Source: an uncultured Lachnospiraceae bacterium
GTDB lineage: Bacteria > Bacillota > Clostridia > Lachnospirales > Lachnospiraceae
Direction of reading: 5' to 3'
Assembly (NCBI GenBank): GCA_947564735.1
Contig: CANOEC010000012.1
Span: 1-64,000, forward strand
Length of the DNA: 64,000 nucleotides
Below, one piece after another: positions 18,324 to 26,805 of the stretch (its first letter is position 1; every line of letters begins with the position of its first letter). Under the pieces are notes generated by a model. The model had not been told where the DNA came from, searched no databases, and saw only the letters and a list, made by a program, of their open reading frames with translations. Position numbers and translations under genes: made by a program.

Positions 18324-18905
18324 CTACTCTATGACCAATCCCTGCATGATATATAATAGCTGTTCGTCTACCATCTTCTCCGTAATACCGAAGGTCTGCG
18401 CATTAATCTTCATGCCTTCCAGCACATACATAATATTGCTCGCCGCCCCTTTCGGGTCTTCACAGTAGAACTCCCCGCTGGCAATGCCTGCCTCAATCAG
18501 CTTCTCTAAGACTTTGACGCCGGCATCAAACTGTCTGCGCAGCATATTGTTCTTATCGGTCGATTGATGTCCGAAGAAATATTCATAGACTGCAACAGTC
18601 AAATTATTCTTTTTCTGTAACAGTTCTTTCTTTTGCTCCTTTAAGAAAAGAAGAAGGATATCCGCCGCCGTATCTTCCTGCGTAATCTGTCCCGCAAAAA
18701 CGTCATCTGTCTCCTGCGCCTCCATCTGCAATATCTCTAACAGAATCTGCTCCGTGCTGTCAAAATACAGATATAGCCCGCCGCGGCTGATTTCACATGC
18801 CTCCACAATATCCTTCATGGTTACATTCTTATATCCTTTCTCTACAAACACCTTCCGCGCCGTATCCAAGATGAATTGTTTCTTCTGTACTGATTTTTCT
18901 CCCAT
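18324..18905 (-). CDS. TetR/AcrR-family transcriptional regulator
   Basis: A 193-residue one-component repressor. The N-terminal HTH is clear: ILDTARKVFVEKGYKNVTMKDIVEACEISRGGLYLYFDSTEQIL (residues 12-56). The remaining helical domain would bind an unknown ligand and form the dimer. No transporter gene lies beside it. The neighbouring 162-residue gene on the same strand, with two TGACA/TGTCA dyads in its promoter region, is the best nearby candidate target. The ATG at 18905 is preceded by a purine-rich AAGGAAC at a rather long spacing. Confidence 0.92.
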   Translation of the reverse strand: MGEKSVQKKQFILDTARKVFVEKGYKNVTMKDIVEACEISRGGLYLYFDSTEQILLEILQMEAQETDDVFAGQITQEDTAADILLLFLKEQKKELLQKKNNLTVAVYEYFFGHQSTDKNNMLRRQFDAGVKVLEKLIEAGIASGEFYCEDPKGAASNIMYVLEGMKINAQTFGITEKMVDEQLLYIMQGLVIE

Positions 18906-19064
18906 ATCGCTGCTTGTTCCTTCTCCCTCTGAAATCGCCTGTCTACTTCAAAATATTTTCTATATCCCAATGGATACTCTATCATTCTTTTGGTTCCATA
19001 CACCCCGGTGCGCTGCCTTCACCACCCGCACCAACGCTGCAATCCGCTTAGCTGACCCATACAG

Positions 19065-19553
19065 TCATACCATCGGCTTGTCCCAGAACTCTAAGTTTTC
19101 TTTCATCTTGCGGATAACGTTCAGAAATATCCTGTTATATACTGCTTCGGTCCACAACCTTCCCTTGGTCATGCCACCCAGAACATATTTCGATAAAATG
19201 CCTTTCAGAATATCCATGTCCTTGATACCCGCCCGGTCAACCGCCCTAAGTTCATCCTGCACCGTCCTGTATCTGTACTTAGAATAGACATACGGATAGT
19301 TCCTGTCAACTAACGTGGTCTTCTGCACTTCCTTAATAAAGCTCATAAGTGTGCCGTCATACACCGGGAAAGGAATGGAATGACCTTTAATGCCGGAGCC
19401 CTCAAAAGTCTCTGCAACATTGCTGCCAGCCTTCTGTTCCAGCCACGGAAGATAACGAATCAGCCTCTCAACATCCGGCTTATACATCTCCACCACCTGT
19501 CGTCTATAGGCAATATCTTCACTTTCCATACGGATTTCGTTCTCCATATCCAT
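19065..19553 (-). CDS. Conserved-looking hypothetical protein (162 aa)
   Basis: A soluble, charged protein of 162 residues with no signal peptide or membrane segment. It starts MDMENEIRMESEDIAYRRQ behind an AAAAGGGGAT ribosome binding site. The central VYDGTLMSFIKEV and C-terminal MTKGRLWTEAVYNRIFLNVIRKMKENLEFWDKPMV look like a folded domain. I do not recognise a family. It lies 160 bp upstream of the TetR gene on the same strand and may be co-transcribed with it. The promoter region has two operator-like dyads. Confidence 0.7.
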   Translation of the reverse strand: MDMENEIRMESEDIAYRRQVVEMYKPDVERLIRYLPWLEQKAGSNVAETFEGSGIKGHSIPFPVYDGTLMSFIKEVQKTTLVDRNYPYVYSKYRYRTVQDELRAVDRAGIKDMDILKGILSKYVLGGMTKGRLWTEAVYNRIFLNVIRKMKENLEFWDKPMV

Positions 19554-19869
19554 ACCAATCCCCTTTTCTGCACACGTCTGCCCCAGCGCTGTATACTGCG
19601 TCTGTACAAGCTTTAACTAAATATGACAAGATTGTCAACACATCTTTCGACAATCCTGTCGCACGCTCTGTCATTTCATTCTAGCATACTTTTTTTAAAA
19701 GTACAGCACAAAATACCTGCAAGATTCTTGTGCAAGTTGCTAGGCAGCCCGCGAAACGGGGCTGGGAAACGGACCGGGAAACGTTCATTCTTTCTTGTAA
19801 TTATTGCGCAATCGTAGTAGACTAAAGGAATGAATATCTGCTTTTTGCAGATAAAGGAGGGGTATCTTT
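19554..19869. promoter_or_regulatory. Divergent control region with paired operator-like dyads
   Basis: This 316-bp region drives the 162-residue gene leftward and the cNMP-domain gene rightward. The dyads TGACAA-GA-TTGTCA (19624-19637) and CGACA-ATCC-TGTCG (19648-19661) start 24 bp apart. The first overlaps a leftward -35 TTGACA (19633-19638), whose -10 is poor. Rightward, TTGTAA (19795-19800), 17 bp and TAGACT (19818-19823) form a plausible promoter. Confidence 0.5.
19835..19853 (+). promoter_or_regulatory. Stem-loop directly against the ribosome binding site
   Basis: TATCTGC-TTTTT-GCAGATA forms a 7-bp hairpin that ends right at the AAAGGAGGGG ribosome binding site of the gene starting at 19870. 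It leaves the site open but could influence ribosome loading or mRNA stability. Confidence 0.5.
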
Positions 19870-22137
19870 ATGAATGTAAAAGAATTTCCAGCCAGAACAG
19901 TCGTTGTGCAAAGTGAACAGGCGATCAATGCCTTATACGTAATTGCCAAAGGTACTGTACGCGCCACTTATCCGGGTGGTGAATTTTTCTTATATAAGGG
20001 CGATGTCATCGGTGCCTGTGAACTATTCTTTGACGCGCATTTTATCTCATATCAGACAGATGAAGCGTCCTCGATTGCATCCTATCCTTATTCTGCCGCA
20101 CAGTTATCCGGCATTCTGCATACCAATCAAGAAATGACGACGCGGATTGTCAATTCGATGTTCAAACAGCTTCAGGAAATCCTCGACCAGTATGAACTGG
20201 CACGTTTTGACAGCGATAATTTCTATCACTATCTGATGGACAGCTATGAAGGCTATCGGAACTTCTGTTCCAAACACGGCATTTCCGCCCGTTCGCTTCC
20301 CGGCATGGAGACTTTATCCGAGCTGGTTCTGGAAGAGGATATTGCCGGCTGGATTGGCGGATATTATGCACAGCTTCGTGCGCTTGTTCCCGGTGCCTCC
20401 GTCAAAGAGCAGGATCCCGACTTCCTGCAGGGACTTTTATTGAAAACAAGCGAAGATGTCTATCATGTCACCTCCGTATGCCGTGTGTTATATGACTATA
20501 AAGCTGAGATTACAAATCTGCTGATGAGCGAAAACAGACTGGACTTTTTCGATCTCTATGCCAGCCTGCTCTACAAAATTGGCTCTCATGCAGATGATTC
20601 CACTTCTCTGATTGCTGCAATTTCCACCATGATGATTCAATTGGAAAGTCAGCCGTCTATTGACAAGGAGATGTATAAACAGCGCGTTGCCGAATATCGC
20701 GAACGTCTCAATACTTTAGATCAAAGTCCGGAAGCACAGTCATCAGACGATAGCGCCAAAGCAGATGATATCCCTGAAATACGTGATTCTTTGAATACAA
20801 TTCTTGCTTATGCCAAGATAGATGAAGAGACTGCCAGCGCCTTCAGAAATGCAGTCAGTCAATACAGTAAACTGACCGACAAGAATAACTCCGACGATAC
20901 TTCCAGACGTCTGCGCCTGACCATCACGAAGATGTTCTACGAGATTTACGAAAAGGCGTTTATCCGAAGCCTTCATGATTTTGAAGTGCCGAAGGTTCTG
21001 ATGATGTTCTTCAATTTCGGCTACGTAGACGAACAGCTTGCCGGTATGGAAAATGCCGCGTACCTCTATTCCATCATAAATAAGCTGCCATCCGACCCTT
21101 CCCGAAAGGTGTATACAATCTATGAATGGCTGCACGCTATCTACGACGGTAAAAAGACACCCAGTCGTAATGAATTCGATACCGATTATCAGGCGCATGT
21201 ACATGAACTGAAAATAACCGGTAAAATCAGTGCCACAGATGAAGCTGCCATGCTCAAAGACCGGGAGAAGCAGGTTCTCTTTGAACTGACAAATATGTTC
21301 CAGTCCGTCAACAAGATTACATTCGGACGCATCAGCAGCTTCTGCCCGATTTTTTCAGAACACAATATCTTAAAAGAATTAGATAAATCACTCGTATCTG
21401 CAGATAAAATAGAAGAAACCTTCAATCTCATCCGCTCGGTTGATTTCAGCGCATATCACCGCGATATGATTTACACCAATCCAAAGCTTGGCATCGGCAA
21501 AGAATATGTCAGCGTTGAAGTCCTTCCGGATATCATTCTTATGCCAAATATTGGCGTGCGGGGCGTTATGTGGCAGGAAATTGAAGGACGAAAGCGTACT
21601 ACGCCTTCCCGTATGATGGTATCCCTCTTCCAGATGGAAGACCTGACCAATATTCTTGTCAGACTGACCGGCGATTTCCGTTGGGAAATGTGCAAGCGTA
21701 TACAGGGTGCGCGCTGGAACGATATTTCAGAAGCCTCCCTCACGAGCGAATACTTCGATTATATCCAGTTTTATAAAAAGAACCACGAATTATCACCGGA
21801 TGCAAAAGATAAAATTAAGCTCAACATGCAGAAAGCGAAAAACAGCTTCAAGGAAATGTTTATCAGAGATTATGTATCATGGGTTCTCTTTGAAGGCTCC
21901 GGTTCTCCCAGACTGAATAAGATAGCGCGTGCTATATTATTTACCTATTGTCCGTTTTCCAAAGAGATACGCGACAAACTCAAAATGAACCCGCTCTACA
22001 AAGAGACAATGGAACGTTACGATATCAAACTCGGACAGAAGCTTCACCATTACAACAATCTGTTCCAGAAGCTCAAAAATATGGGGGCGGACATCCCGCC
22101 GGAAATCAAGGCGCAAAGGGATTACCTTGGTTCCTGA
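19870..22137 (+). CDS. Large protein with N-terminal cyclic-nucleotide-binding-like domain
   Basis: A protein of 755 residues. Residues 1-105 resemble a CRP-type cNMP-binding beta-roll (VVVQSEQAINALYVIAKGTVRATYPGGEFFLYKGDVIGACELFF), but the usual phosphate-binding cassette RxA is not evident and no helix-turn-helix follows, so this is not an ordinary CRP regulator. Residues 110-290 are mostly helical. About 285-310 is a low-complexity Ser/Asp linker. The last 400 residues are a charged helical domain with no motif I know, including FDTDYQAHVHELK and MPNIGVRGVMWQEIEGRKRTTPSRMMVSLFQME. No signal peptide or transmembrane helix. It has a strong ribosome binding site and its own promoter. The function is unknown; a cytoplasmic nucleotide-sensing scaffold or enzyme is possible. 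Confidence 0.8.
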   Translation: MNVKEFPARTVVVQSEQAINALYVIAKGTVRATYPGGEFFLYKGDVIGACELFFDAHFISYQTDEASSIASYPYSAAQLSGILHTNQEMTTRIVNSMFKQLQEILDQYELARFDSDNFYHYLMDSYEGYRNFCSKHGISARSLPGMETLSELVLEEDIAGWIGGYYAQLRALVPGASVKEQDPDFLQGLLLKTSEDVYHVTSVCRVLYDYKAEITNLLMSENRLDFFDLYASLLYKIGSHADDSTSLIAAISTMMIQLESQPSIDKEMYKQRVAEYRERLNTLDQSPEAQSSDDSAKADDIPEIRDSLNTILAYAKIDEETASAFRNAVSQYSKLTDKNNSDDTSRRLRLTITKMFYEIYEKAFIRSLHDFEVPKVLMMFFNFGYVDEQLAGMENAAYLYSIINKLPSDPSRKVYTIYEWLHAIYDGKKTPSRNEFDTDYQAHVHELKITGKISATDEAAMLKDREKQVLFELTNMFQSVNKITFGRISSFCPIFSEHNILKELDKSLVSADKIEETFNLIRSVDFSAYHRDMIYTNPKLGIGKEYVSVEVLPDIILMPNIGVRGVMWQEIEGRKRTTPSRMMVSLFQMEDLTNILVRLTGDFRWEMCKRIQGARWNDISEASLTSEYFDYIQFYKKNHELSPDAKDKIKLNMQKAKNSFKEMFIRDYVSWVLFEGSGSPRLNKIARAILFTYCPFSKEIRDKLKMNPLYKETMERYDIKLGQKLHHYNNLFQKLKNMGADIPPEIKAQRDYLGS

Positions 22138-22358
22138 CATGTAGATACTTCTCTTTTTTGCCGTCAAAATATTTTTAATTATGCAACGTATTTCGGTCAG
22201 TTTTACTATTTTTCGATTCGTTTCGCTAATATAGTGTTAGTCTTTTGTAATATATTTATAGACTGTCCGGCAAAAAGATATTATAGTAAATATAGACTTG
22301 ATTACGGAAGTCAAGTCGGTTATAGCAATTCCGGAAGAATTCCCCTTTTACACAAGCG
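22138..22358 (+). other. Intergenic stretch with a dyad; possible small transcript
   Basis: About 220 bp of AT-rich DNA between the 755-residue gene and the terminator at 22359. It holds a 7-bp dyad GACTTGA/TCAAGTC (22295-22317) preceded by AT-rich -10-like sequence (TATTATAG, about 22279). Together with the downstream terminator this could be a short RNA of about 100 nt, but no strong -35 is seen. Confidence 0.25.
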
Positions 22359-22391
22359 AAAACCTCGAAGGCACGAAACCTTCGAGGTTTT
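22359..22391. terminator. Bidirectional intrinsic terminator
   Basis: A 13-bp perfect stem (AAAACCTCGAAGG / CCTTCGAGGTTTT) with a 7-nt loop and T/A tracts on both sides. It lies 11 bp past the alpha-amylase stop on the minus strand and 220 bp past the convergent plus-strand gene. Confidence 0.92.
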
Positions 22392-22402
22392 TGTTTGTAT
22401 TT

Positions 22403-24151
22403 CTATTTTAACACCATCACGGAGTATCCCGGCATCGTTGCCATTCCGCCGTCCAACTGTATCTGCTCTTCTCCCGTCACAAGCATTGCCCGCACTTTTG
22501 ACTCGCTGCCTACCGGATTACCATTGACCGTCACACTGCCCAAATCAACTGTTTCCGTCTCCGCGCCCGTCACGAACACAAGCAGCACCTCGGAGCCCTC
22601 ATAGCTTTTGCGCAGCACACACACGGTATCTGTCGATGCCTCTTTCAGATATGTTGCTTCACCTCTGGCGATCTCCGGATTTTGGTTTCTGACCTTGATG
22701 ACCTTTTTATAAAAATGATATACGGAAGCTTCATCCTCCTGCTGCTCTTCCAGACTCTCGAACTTCATTTTCACCGCATCCATATCTGCCGGACCGTCAC
22801 ACATACCTGCCGCATCGGTATCCATGCTCCAGAACATAGGCGCACGCTTGTTCTCATCTTTACCTGCGCCTTTCATCCCCAGTTCTTCCCCATAGTATAC
22901 AAAAGCTGAACCGCTCATGAACAAATTCATTGCTGCAGCCAGCTTCGTCTGGTTTGCAGAATTTTCTCCTGCATAATACCCGGCGCTCCTGCCTAAATCA
23001 TGATTTGTATAAAAAGGCGCATCAATATAATCCTCGTTATAAGCGCCAAATATCTCTGACAAAGACTCTATCGTCTCACCGTACTTAGACGCCGGAGAAC
23101 CGTTCAACACTTTGGAAATAATACCGTCTTTATCTGCAAAAGCAAAATTGAACACACTGTCAATACCACTCGCATAATACGGCGCATATTCCGTCATCGG
23201 AAGCCACGCTTCGCCCACCAGATAAGCGTCTTTCCTCTGCGCCTTCACCGTGTCATTCAGCCAAGACAAAAAGTCAATATTTGCCTGCGGCGCCCCGCTG
23301 TAATATTCTTTCACCGCATCAAGACGGAAACCGCCCACTCCCATATCCAGCCAGTATTTCGTAATCTCCGCAATTTCCCCGCGCAGCGCCTCGCAGTCCA
23401 GATTCAAATCCGGCATTTCGGACCAGAACTGCGCCTCATAATACCAATCCGTGCCTTCTACCGGATAGTAGCCGCCGCCCTGCTCCTTGGAAAAATGGTA
23501 ATAATCGAAATATGGACAGTCCGCTGTATCCGGCTGTGCATCTCCTAATTCCTGAAGATAGGAATACGCTTCCCGAAACCACGGATTCTGGGAAGAAGTG
23601 TGGTTCAATACCAAATCCATAATCACCTTGATTCCGCGCTTATCGCACTCTGCAAGCAATTCTTTGAAGTCCTCTGACGTGCCATATGCTTCATCAATCC
23701 CATAATAATCCGCCACATCATATTTGTGGTAGGTTGGAGACGGATTGACCGGCATCAGCCAGATTCCGTTACAGCCTAAATCCGTATCCGTTCCATCGTC
23801 CCCGTCATTGATATAATCCAGTTTCGAGATTAATCCCTGTAAATCTCCGATTCCGTCCCCGTCGCTGTCGCAAAATGAATAGACAAACACCTCATAATAT
23901 GTGCGGTAATTGTCATCAATCACATTGAGGGGAATGGCATCCGTCACATCCATATCCGGGTTCGTCTCACCGCTCTCTACGTGACCCCCTTCACCGCTTT
24001 CCCCACTGCTCTCTCCATCGCTTTTTACAGAGTTTTCAATCTGTTCCCCCTGCTCCCCGGCGGTATCTGCACCGCTTCCGCACCCGGAAAGAAGCAATGC
24101 TATTAATAAAATGAAAGAAGTTATTCTTAATCCTGTTTTATTTCTTCTCAT
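22403..24151 (-). CDS. Secreted lipoprotein alpha-amylase (GH13)
   Basis: A 582-residue GH13 glycosidase tethered outside the membrane; lipobox LLSGC at about residue 24, then a Ser/Gly/Glu-rich linker. The (beta/alpha)8 core shows all conserved regions: DLVLNHTSSQNPWF (region I), GGFRLDAVKEYY with the nucleophile Asp (II), LVGEAWLP with the general acid Glu (III) and FYTNHDLGRS (IV). DSDGDGIGDLQG near the start is a typical calcium-loop signature. It probably cuts starch or maltodextrin to oligosaccharides for the adjacent MalEFG-like importer. It is last in a minus-strand series, 200 bp after malG. Confidence 0.93.
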   Translation of the reverse strand: MRRNKTGLRITSFILLIALLLSGCGSGADTAGEQGEQIENSVKSDGESSGESGEGGHVESGETNPDMDVTDAIPLNVIDDNYRTYYEVFVYSFCDSDGDGIGDLQGLISKLDYINDGDDGTDTDLGCNGIWLMPVNPSPTYHKYDVADYYGIDEAYGTSEDFKELLAECDKRGIKVIMDLVLNHTSSQNPWFREAYSYLQELGDAQPDTADCPYFDYYHFSKEQGGGYYPVEGTDWYYEAQFWSEMPDLNLDCEALRGEIAEITKYWLDMGVGGFRLDAVKEYYSGAPQANIDFLSWLNDTVKAQRKDAYLVGEAWLPMTEYAPYYASGIDSVFNFAFADKDGIISKVLNGSPASKYGETIESLSEIFGAYNEDYIDAPFYTNHDLGRSAGYYAGENSANQTKLAAAMNLFMSGSAFVYYGEELGMKGAGKDENKRAPMFWSMDTDAAGMCDGPADMDAVKMKFESLEEQQEDEASVYHFYKKVIKVRNQNPEIARGEATYLKEASTDTVCVLRKSYEGSEVLLVFVTGAETETVDLGSVTVNGNPVGSESKVRAMLVTGEEQIQLDGGMATMPGYSVMVLK

Positions 24152-24261
24152 ACTTTACTCCTTAGAAACGTGCGCCACAAAGCACACGATTGAAACAGGC
24201 TGCGCATCCCTGCACAGCCCGCCTGTTACTATTACTCACAAGTACTCTTTTCATCACGCAG

Positions 24262-24352
24262 GACGAATGCTCGCTGCAAGCGGCATTCGTCCAGAGATGA
24301 CATAGATGTACTTAGACTGCGTATTTCGCAGTCTTAGCACATCTTCATCTCT
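24262..24352 (-). repeat. Dispersed two-hairpin intergenic repeat, copy A
   Basis: Two stem-loops follow the malG stop. The first pairs GAATGC(C/T)GC-type arms around 24267-24290. The second pairs AGATGT-CTTAGACTGCG with its complement (24308-24348) and is followed on the minus strand by sequence leading to the amylase gene. About 90 bp is clearly related to copy B at 32487-32579, sharing the words GCTGCAAGCGGCATTC, CCAGAG and AGATGTACTT. Confidence 0.75.
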
Positions 24353-24354
24353 TT

Positions 24355-25197
24355 TTAACCCTTCACGGAACCGCCCGTGATACCTTCCACATAACACTTC
24401 TGCATGATTACAAACAGAATGGAAATCGGAATTGCAATGATTACGCCGCCTGCACAGAATACTGAGAAGTATTTGTTAATCATGGACTTTCCTAACATAT
24501 TGAAGAGTCCGATTGCCACCGTCCAGTCTGTCGCCACACCGGAGTTAAGCATCAGCTTTGCAAACACGAAGTCACCCCAAGGTGCAAGGAATGCATTGAT
24601 AACCGTGTACACAATAATCGGTTTGGACAGCGGAATGATAACCGACCAGAAAATTTTCGCCTCAGAAGCGCCTTCCAGTCTTGCAGCCTCACTCAAAGAT
24701 ACAGAAATCGTATCCATGAAACCTTTACAAATCAGATAACCGAGTCCCGCGCCTGCAGAGTACACGATAATCATGCCAAGATGGCTGTTCGTCAATCCGA
24801 GTGTCTTTAAGATAAAGTAAATTGCTATCATAGACAGAACGCCCGGAAACATATTTAAAATAATGCTGAAACTCATCAATCCCTTTCTGCCTGTAAAACG
24901 AAGCTTACTCATTGTGTAAGACACCATCAGTACCAAGATGGTAGAAATCAGGCAGGAGAAAATTGCAATGACCAGCGTATTTAAAAACCACCTGTTATAC
25001 TGCACAATCGAATCGGAACGCAAAAACAGCTGTGCGTAGTTATCAAGAGTCCACGTCTCCGGGAAGAAATGGGAAGTGTTAATTCCCTTGTATCCGCTAA
25101 ACGACGTGACAAACAGCCAAAGGATTGGAATCAACCAAATCACTGACAGGAAAAGTAATACAAAATGTCTTATAATGGATTTTATCGTCTTTTTCAT
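24355..25197 (-). CDS. Maltodextrin ABC transporter permease (MalG-like)
   Basis: A 280-residue binding-protein-dependent permease with six predicted membrane helices and the cytoplasmic EAA loop (EAARLEGASEAKIFWSVIIPLSKPI) that contacts the ATPase. Its start overlaps the malF stop (TAATG), so the two are co-translated and should form a heterodimeric channel. The family moves malto-oligosaccharides inward. No ATP-binding subunit is encoded here; a shared MsmK-type ATPase elsewhere in the genome is likely. Confidence 0.92.
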   Translation of the reverse strand: MKKTIKSIIRHFVLLFLSVIWLIPILWLFVTSFSGYKGINTSHFFPETWTLDNYAQLFLRSDSIVQYNRWFLNTLVIAIFSCLISTILVLMVSYTMSKLRFTGRKGLMSFSIILNMFPGVLSMIAIYFILKTLGLTNSHLGMIIVYSAGAGLGYLICKGFMDTISVSLSEAARLEGASEAKIFWSVIIPLSKPIIVYTVINAFLAPWGDFVFAKLMLNSGVATDWTVAIGLFNMLGKSMINKYFSVFCAGGVIIAIPISILFVIMQKCYVEGITGGSVKG

Positions 25198-26624
25198 TAT
25201 TGAAACTCTTCCTCCTTATCTCCTTTAATTGTTCTGGTAAATGTAACCAGAGTGAACGCCGCGCAGATAATGAATACAATGATACCGATAACAGATGCCA
25301 TCTTGTAGTTATAGTACTCATTCGTCAATCGGAACAGCCACGTTACCAGCAAGTCAACCTCTTTTGCATTAGAGTTTGCAAGAAGCTGGTCGCTTGTTAC
25401 GAACACATCCTGCGTCAACAGGTAAATAACGTTGAAGTTGTTGATGTTCTTGACAAAGTCCGTAATCAGACTCGGTCCGGTTACAAACAATACATACGGC
25501 ATTGTAATCTTAATGAATATCTGCAAAGGATTTGCGCCGTCAATTCTTGCACTCTCAATCTGGTCTTCCGGTATGTTCATCAACACACCCGTCGCAACAA
25601 GCATCTGATAGGGAATACCTATCCAGATATTGATGATGATAATCATTACCTTTGCCCAGCCGGGATTCGTCAGGAACGGAATGTAACTTAAGTTAGAAGG
25701 AACAAGCCCTACATTCTTGAGAAAATCCGTAAAACCGATGCTGTTACAGAATGTATTGACGATACCGTTGTCTGCAAAGAAGTTACGAACCAAAAGCAAG
25801 GTTACGAACTGCGGCACTGCAATCGCTATGATAAAGAGTGTTCTCCACAGCTTCGGAAGCTTTGTTTTCTTATCGTTAATAAACTTCGCCATCAAAATAC
25901 CGCCAATGTAGGTGGTAAATGTTGCGAGCACTGCCCACTCCAATGTCCAGACTAAGACTTTCTTAAAGGAATAACCGAAAGTAACCGTCACGGAACTGGT
26001 AAACAGGTTCTTGAAGTTCGACCAGCCTACCCATGTAAACAATGCATTTGGCGGCATATGCTGCTGGTCGTAATTCGTAAATGCCACCGCAATCAATACG
26101 AGAATCGGCAGAATGTTCATGATAACAATGCCGATTGCCGGTAATGTCAACAAAGTAATATGAAATTTTTCATTAAACATCGTCCGCACATCTTCACGGA
26201 AGGTATTGATATGCTCACCGTTCTCCTTCTGCTGCTGCAGACGATATACTGCTTTCATGTTTGAAATATAAAAAACAATAAATACAAAAATAATAAATAA
26301 CGAAATAATGGAATTCAAAAGAATCAGGAAAGAGTTATCATAGTCATTTACAGTACTGGTCATGGTCAACGGGTCGAAAACCTGCTCGAACTGCACTGTA
26401 CCAAGCGTCCCGAACTTCGCGAGGTTTGGCGCCGCATATCCGATGCACATCACTACAAAAAGCACCTCAACCAGACACATAATAATACCGTTAATCACCT
26501 GTTTTCTGGCAAAATAACCTGCACCCATCAACACTGCAGATAGCTTTACCCAAATATCTCCCTTGACAAAGGCAATTCCAAAATTTTTAAAATAATTTTC
26601 TAACGCGTTTAATGCCTTCTTCAT
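25197..26624 (-). CDS. Maltodextrin ABC transporter permease (MalF-like)
   Basis: A 475-residue permease. The N-terminal 150 residues form an extension with about three hydrophobic segments and the charged linker RLQQQKENGEHINTF, followed by the core permease with six helices and an EAA loop (ESARIDGANPLQIFIKITMPYVLF). The length and extension resemble the MalF family of Firmicutes. A good ribosome binding site (GAGAGGAG) precedes the ATG. It pairs with the overlapping malG and accepts substrate from the MalE-like lipoprotein upstream. Confidence 0.92.
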   Translation of the reverse strand: MKKALNALENYFKNFGIAFVKGDIWVKLSAVLMGAGYFARKQVINGIIMCLVEVLFVVMCIGYAAPNLAKFGTLGTVQFEQVFDPLTMTSTVNDYDNSFLILLNSIISLFIIFVFIVFYISNMKAVYRLQQQKENGEHINTFREDVRTMFNEKFHITLLTLPAIGIVIMNILPILVLIAVAFTNYDQQHMPPNALFTWVGWSNFKNLFTSSVTVTFGYSFKKVLVWTLEWAVLATFTTYIGGILMAKFINDKKTKLPKLWRTLFIIAIAVPQFVTLLLVRNFFADNGIVNTFCNSIGFTDFLKNVGLVPSNLSYIPFLTNPGWAKVMIIIINIWIGIPYQMLVATGVLMNIPEDQIESARIDGANPLQIFIKITMPYVLFVTGPSLITDFVKNINNFNVIYLLTQDVFVTSDQLLANSNAKEVDLLVTWLFRLTNEYYNYKMASVIGIIVFIICAAFTLVTFTRTIKGDKEEEFQ

Positions 26625-26689
26625 ACGAAACTCCTCTCAGAAGCAACTATTTTTATGCTGTATGAGCATCTTAAATGTTTTTATGAAAG

Positions 26690-26800
26690 AAATACTTTGT
26701 TTAAAAAAGGGGCGAGCGAATATACACCCACCCCTCTTAAATTACTTATCATCCGCCGAGTTTGCGAAGCAATACTCGCAAAGTTAATCTCGAAGAGATT
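26690..26800 (-). terminator. Intercistronic stem-loops between malE and malF
   Basis: Downstream of malE on the minus strand there are three hairpins in 100 bp: AATCTC-TTC-GAGATT, TTTGCGA...TCGCAAA, and an imperfect AGGGG...CCCCT stem followed by six T. Such an array would stabilise malE mRNA and partly terminate before malF, giving more binding protein than permease. Confidence 0.65.
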
Positions 26801-26805
26801 TACTT

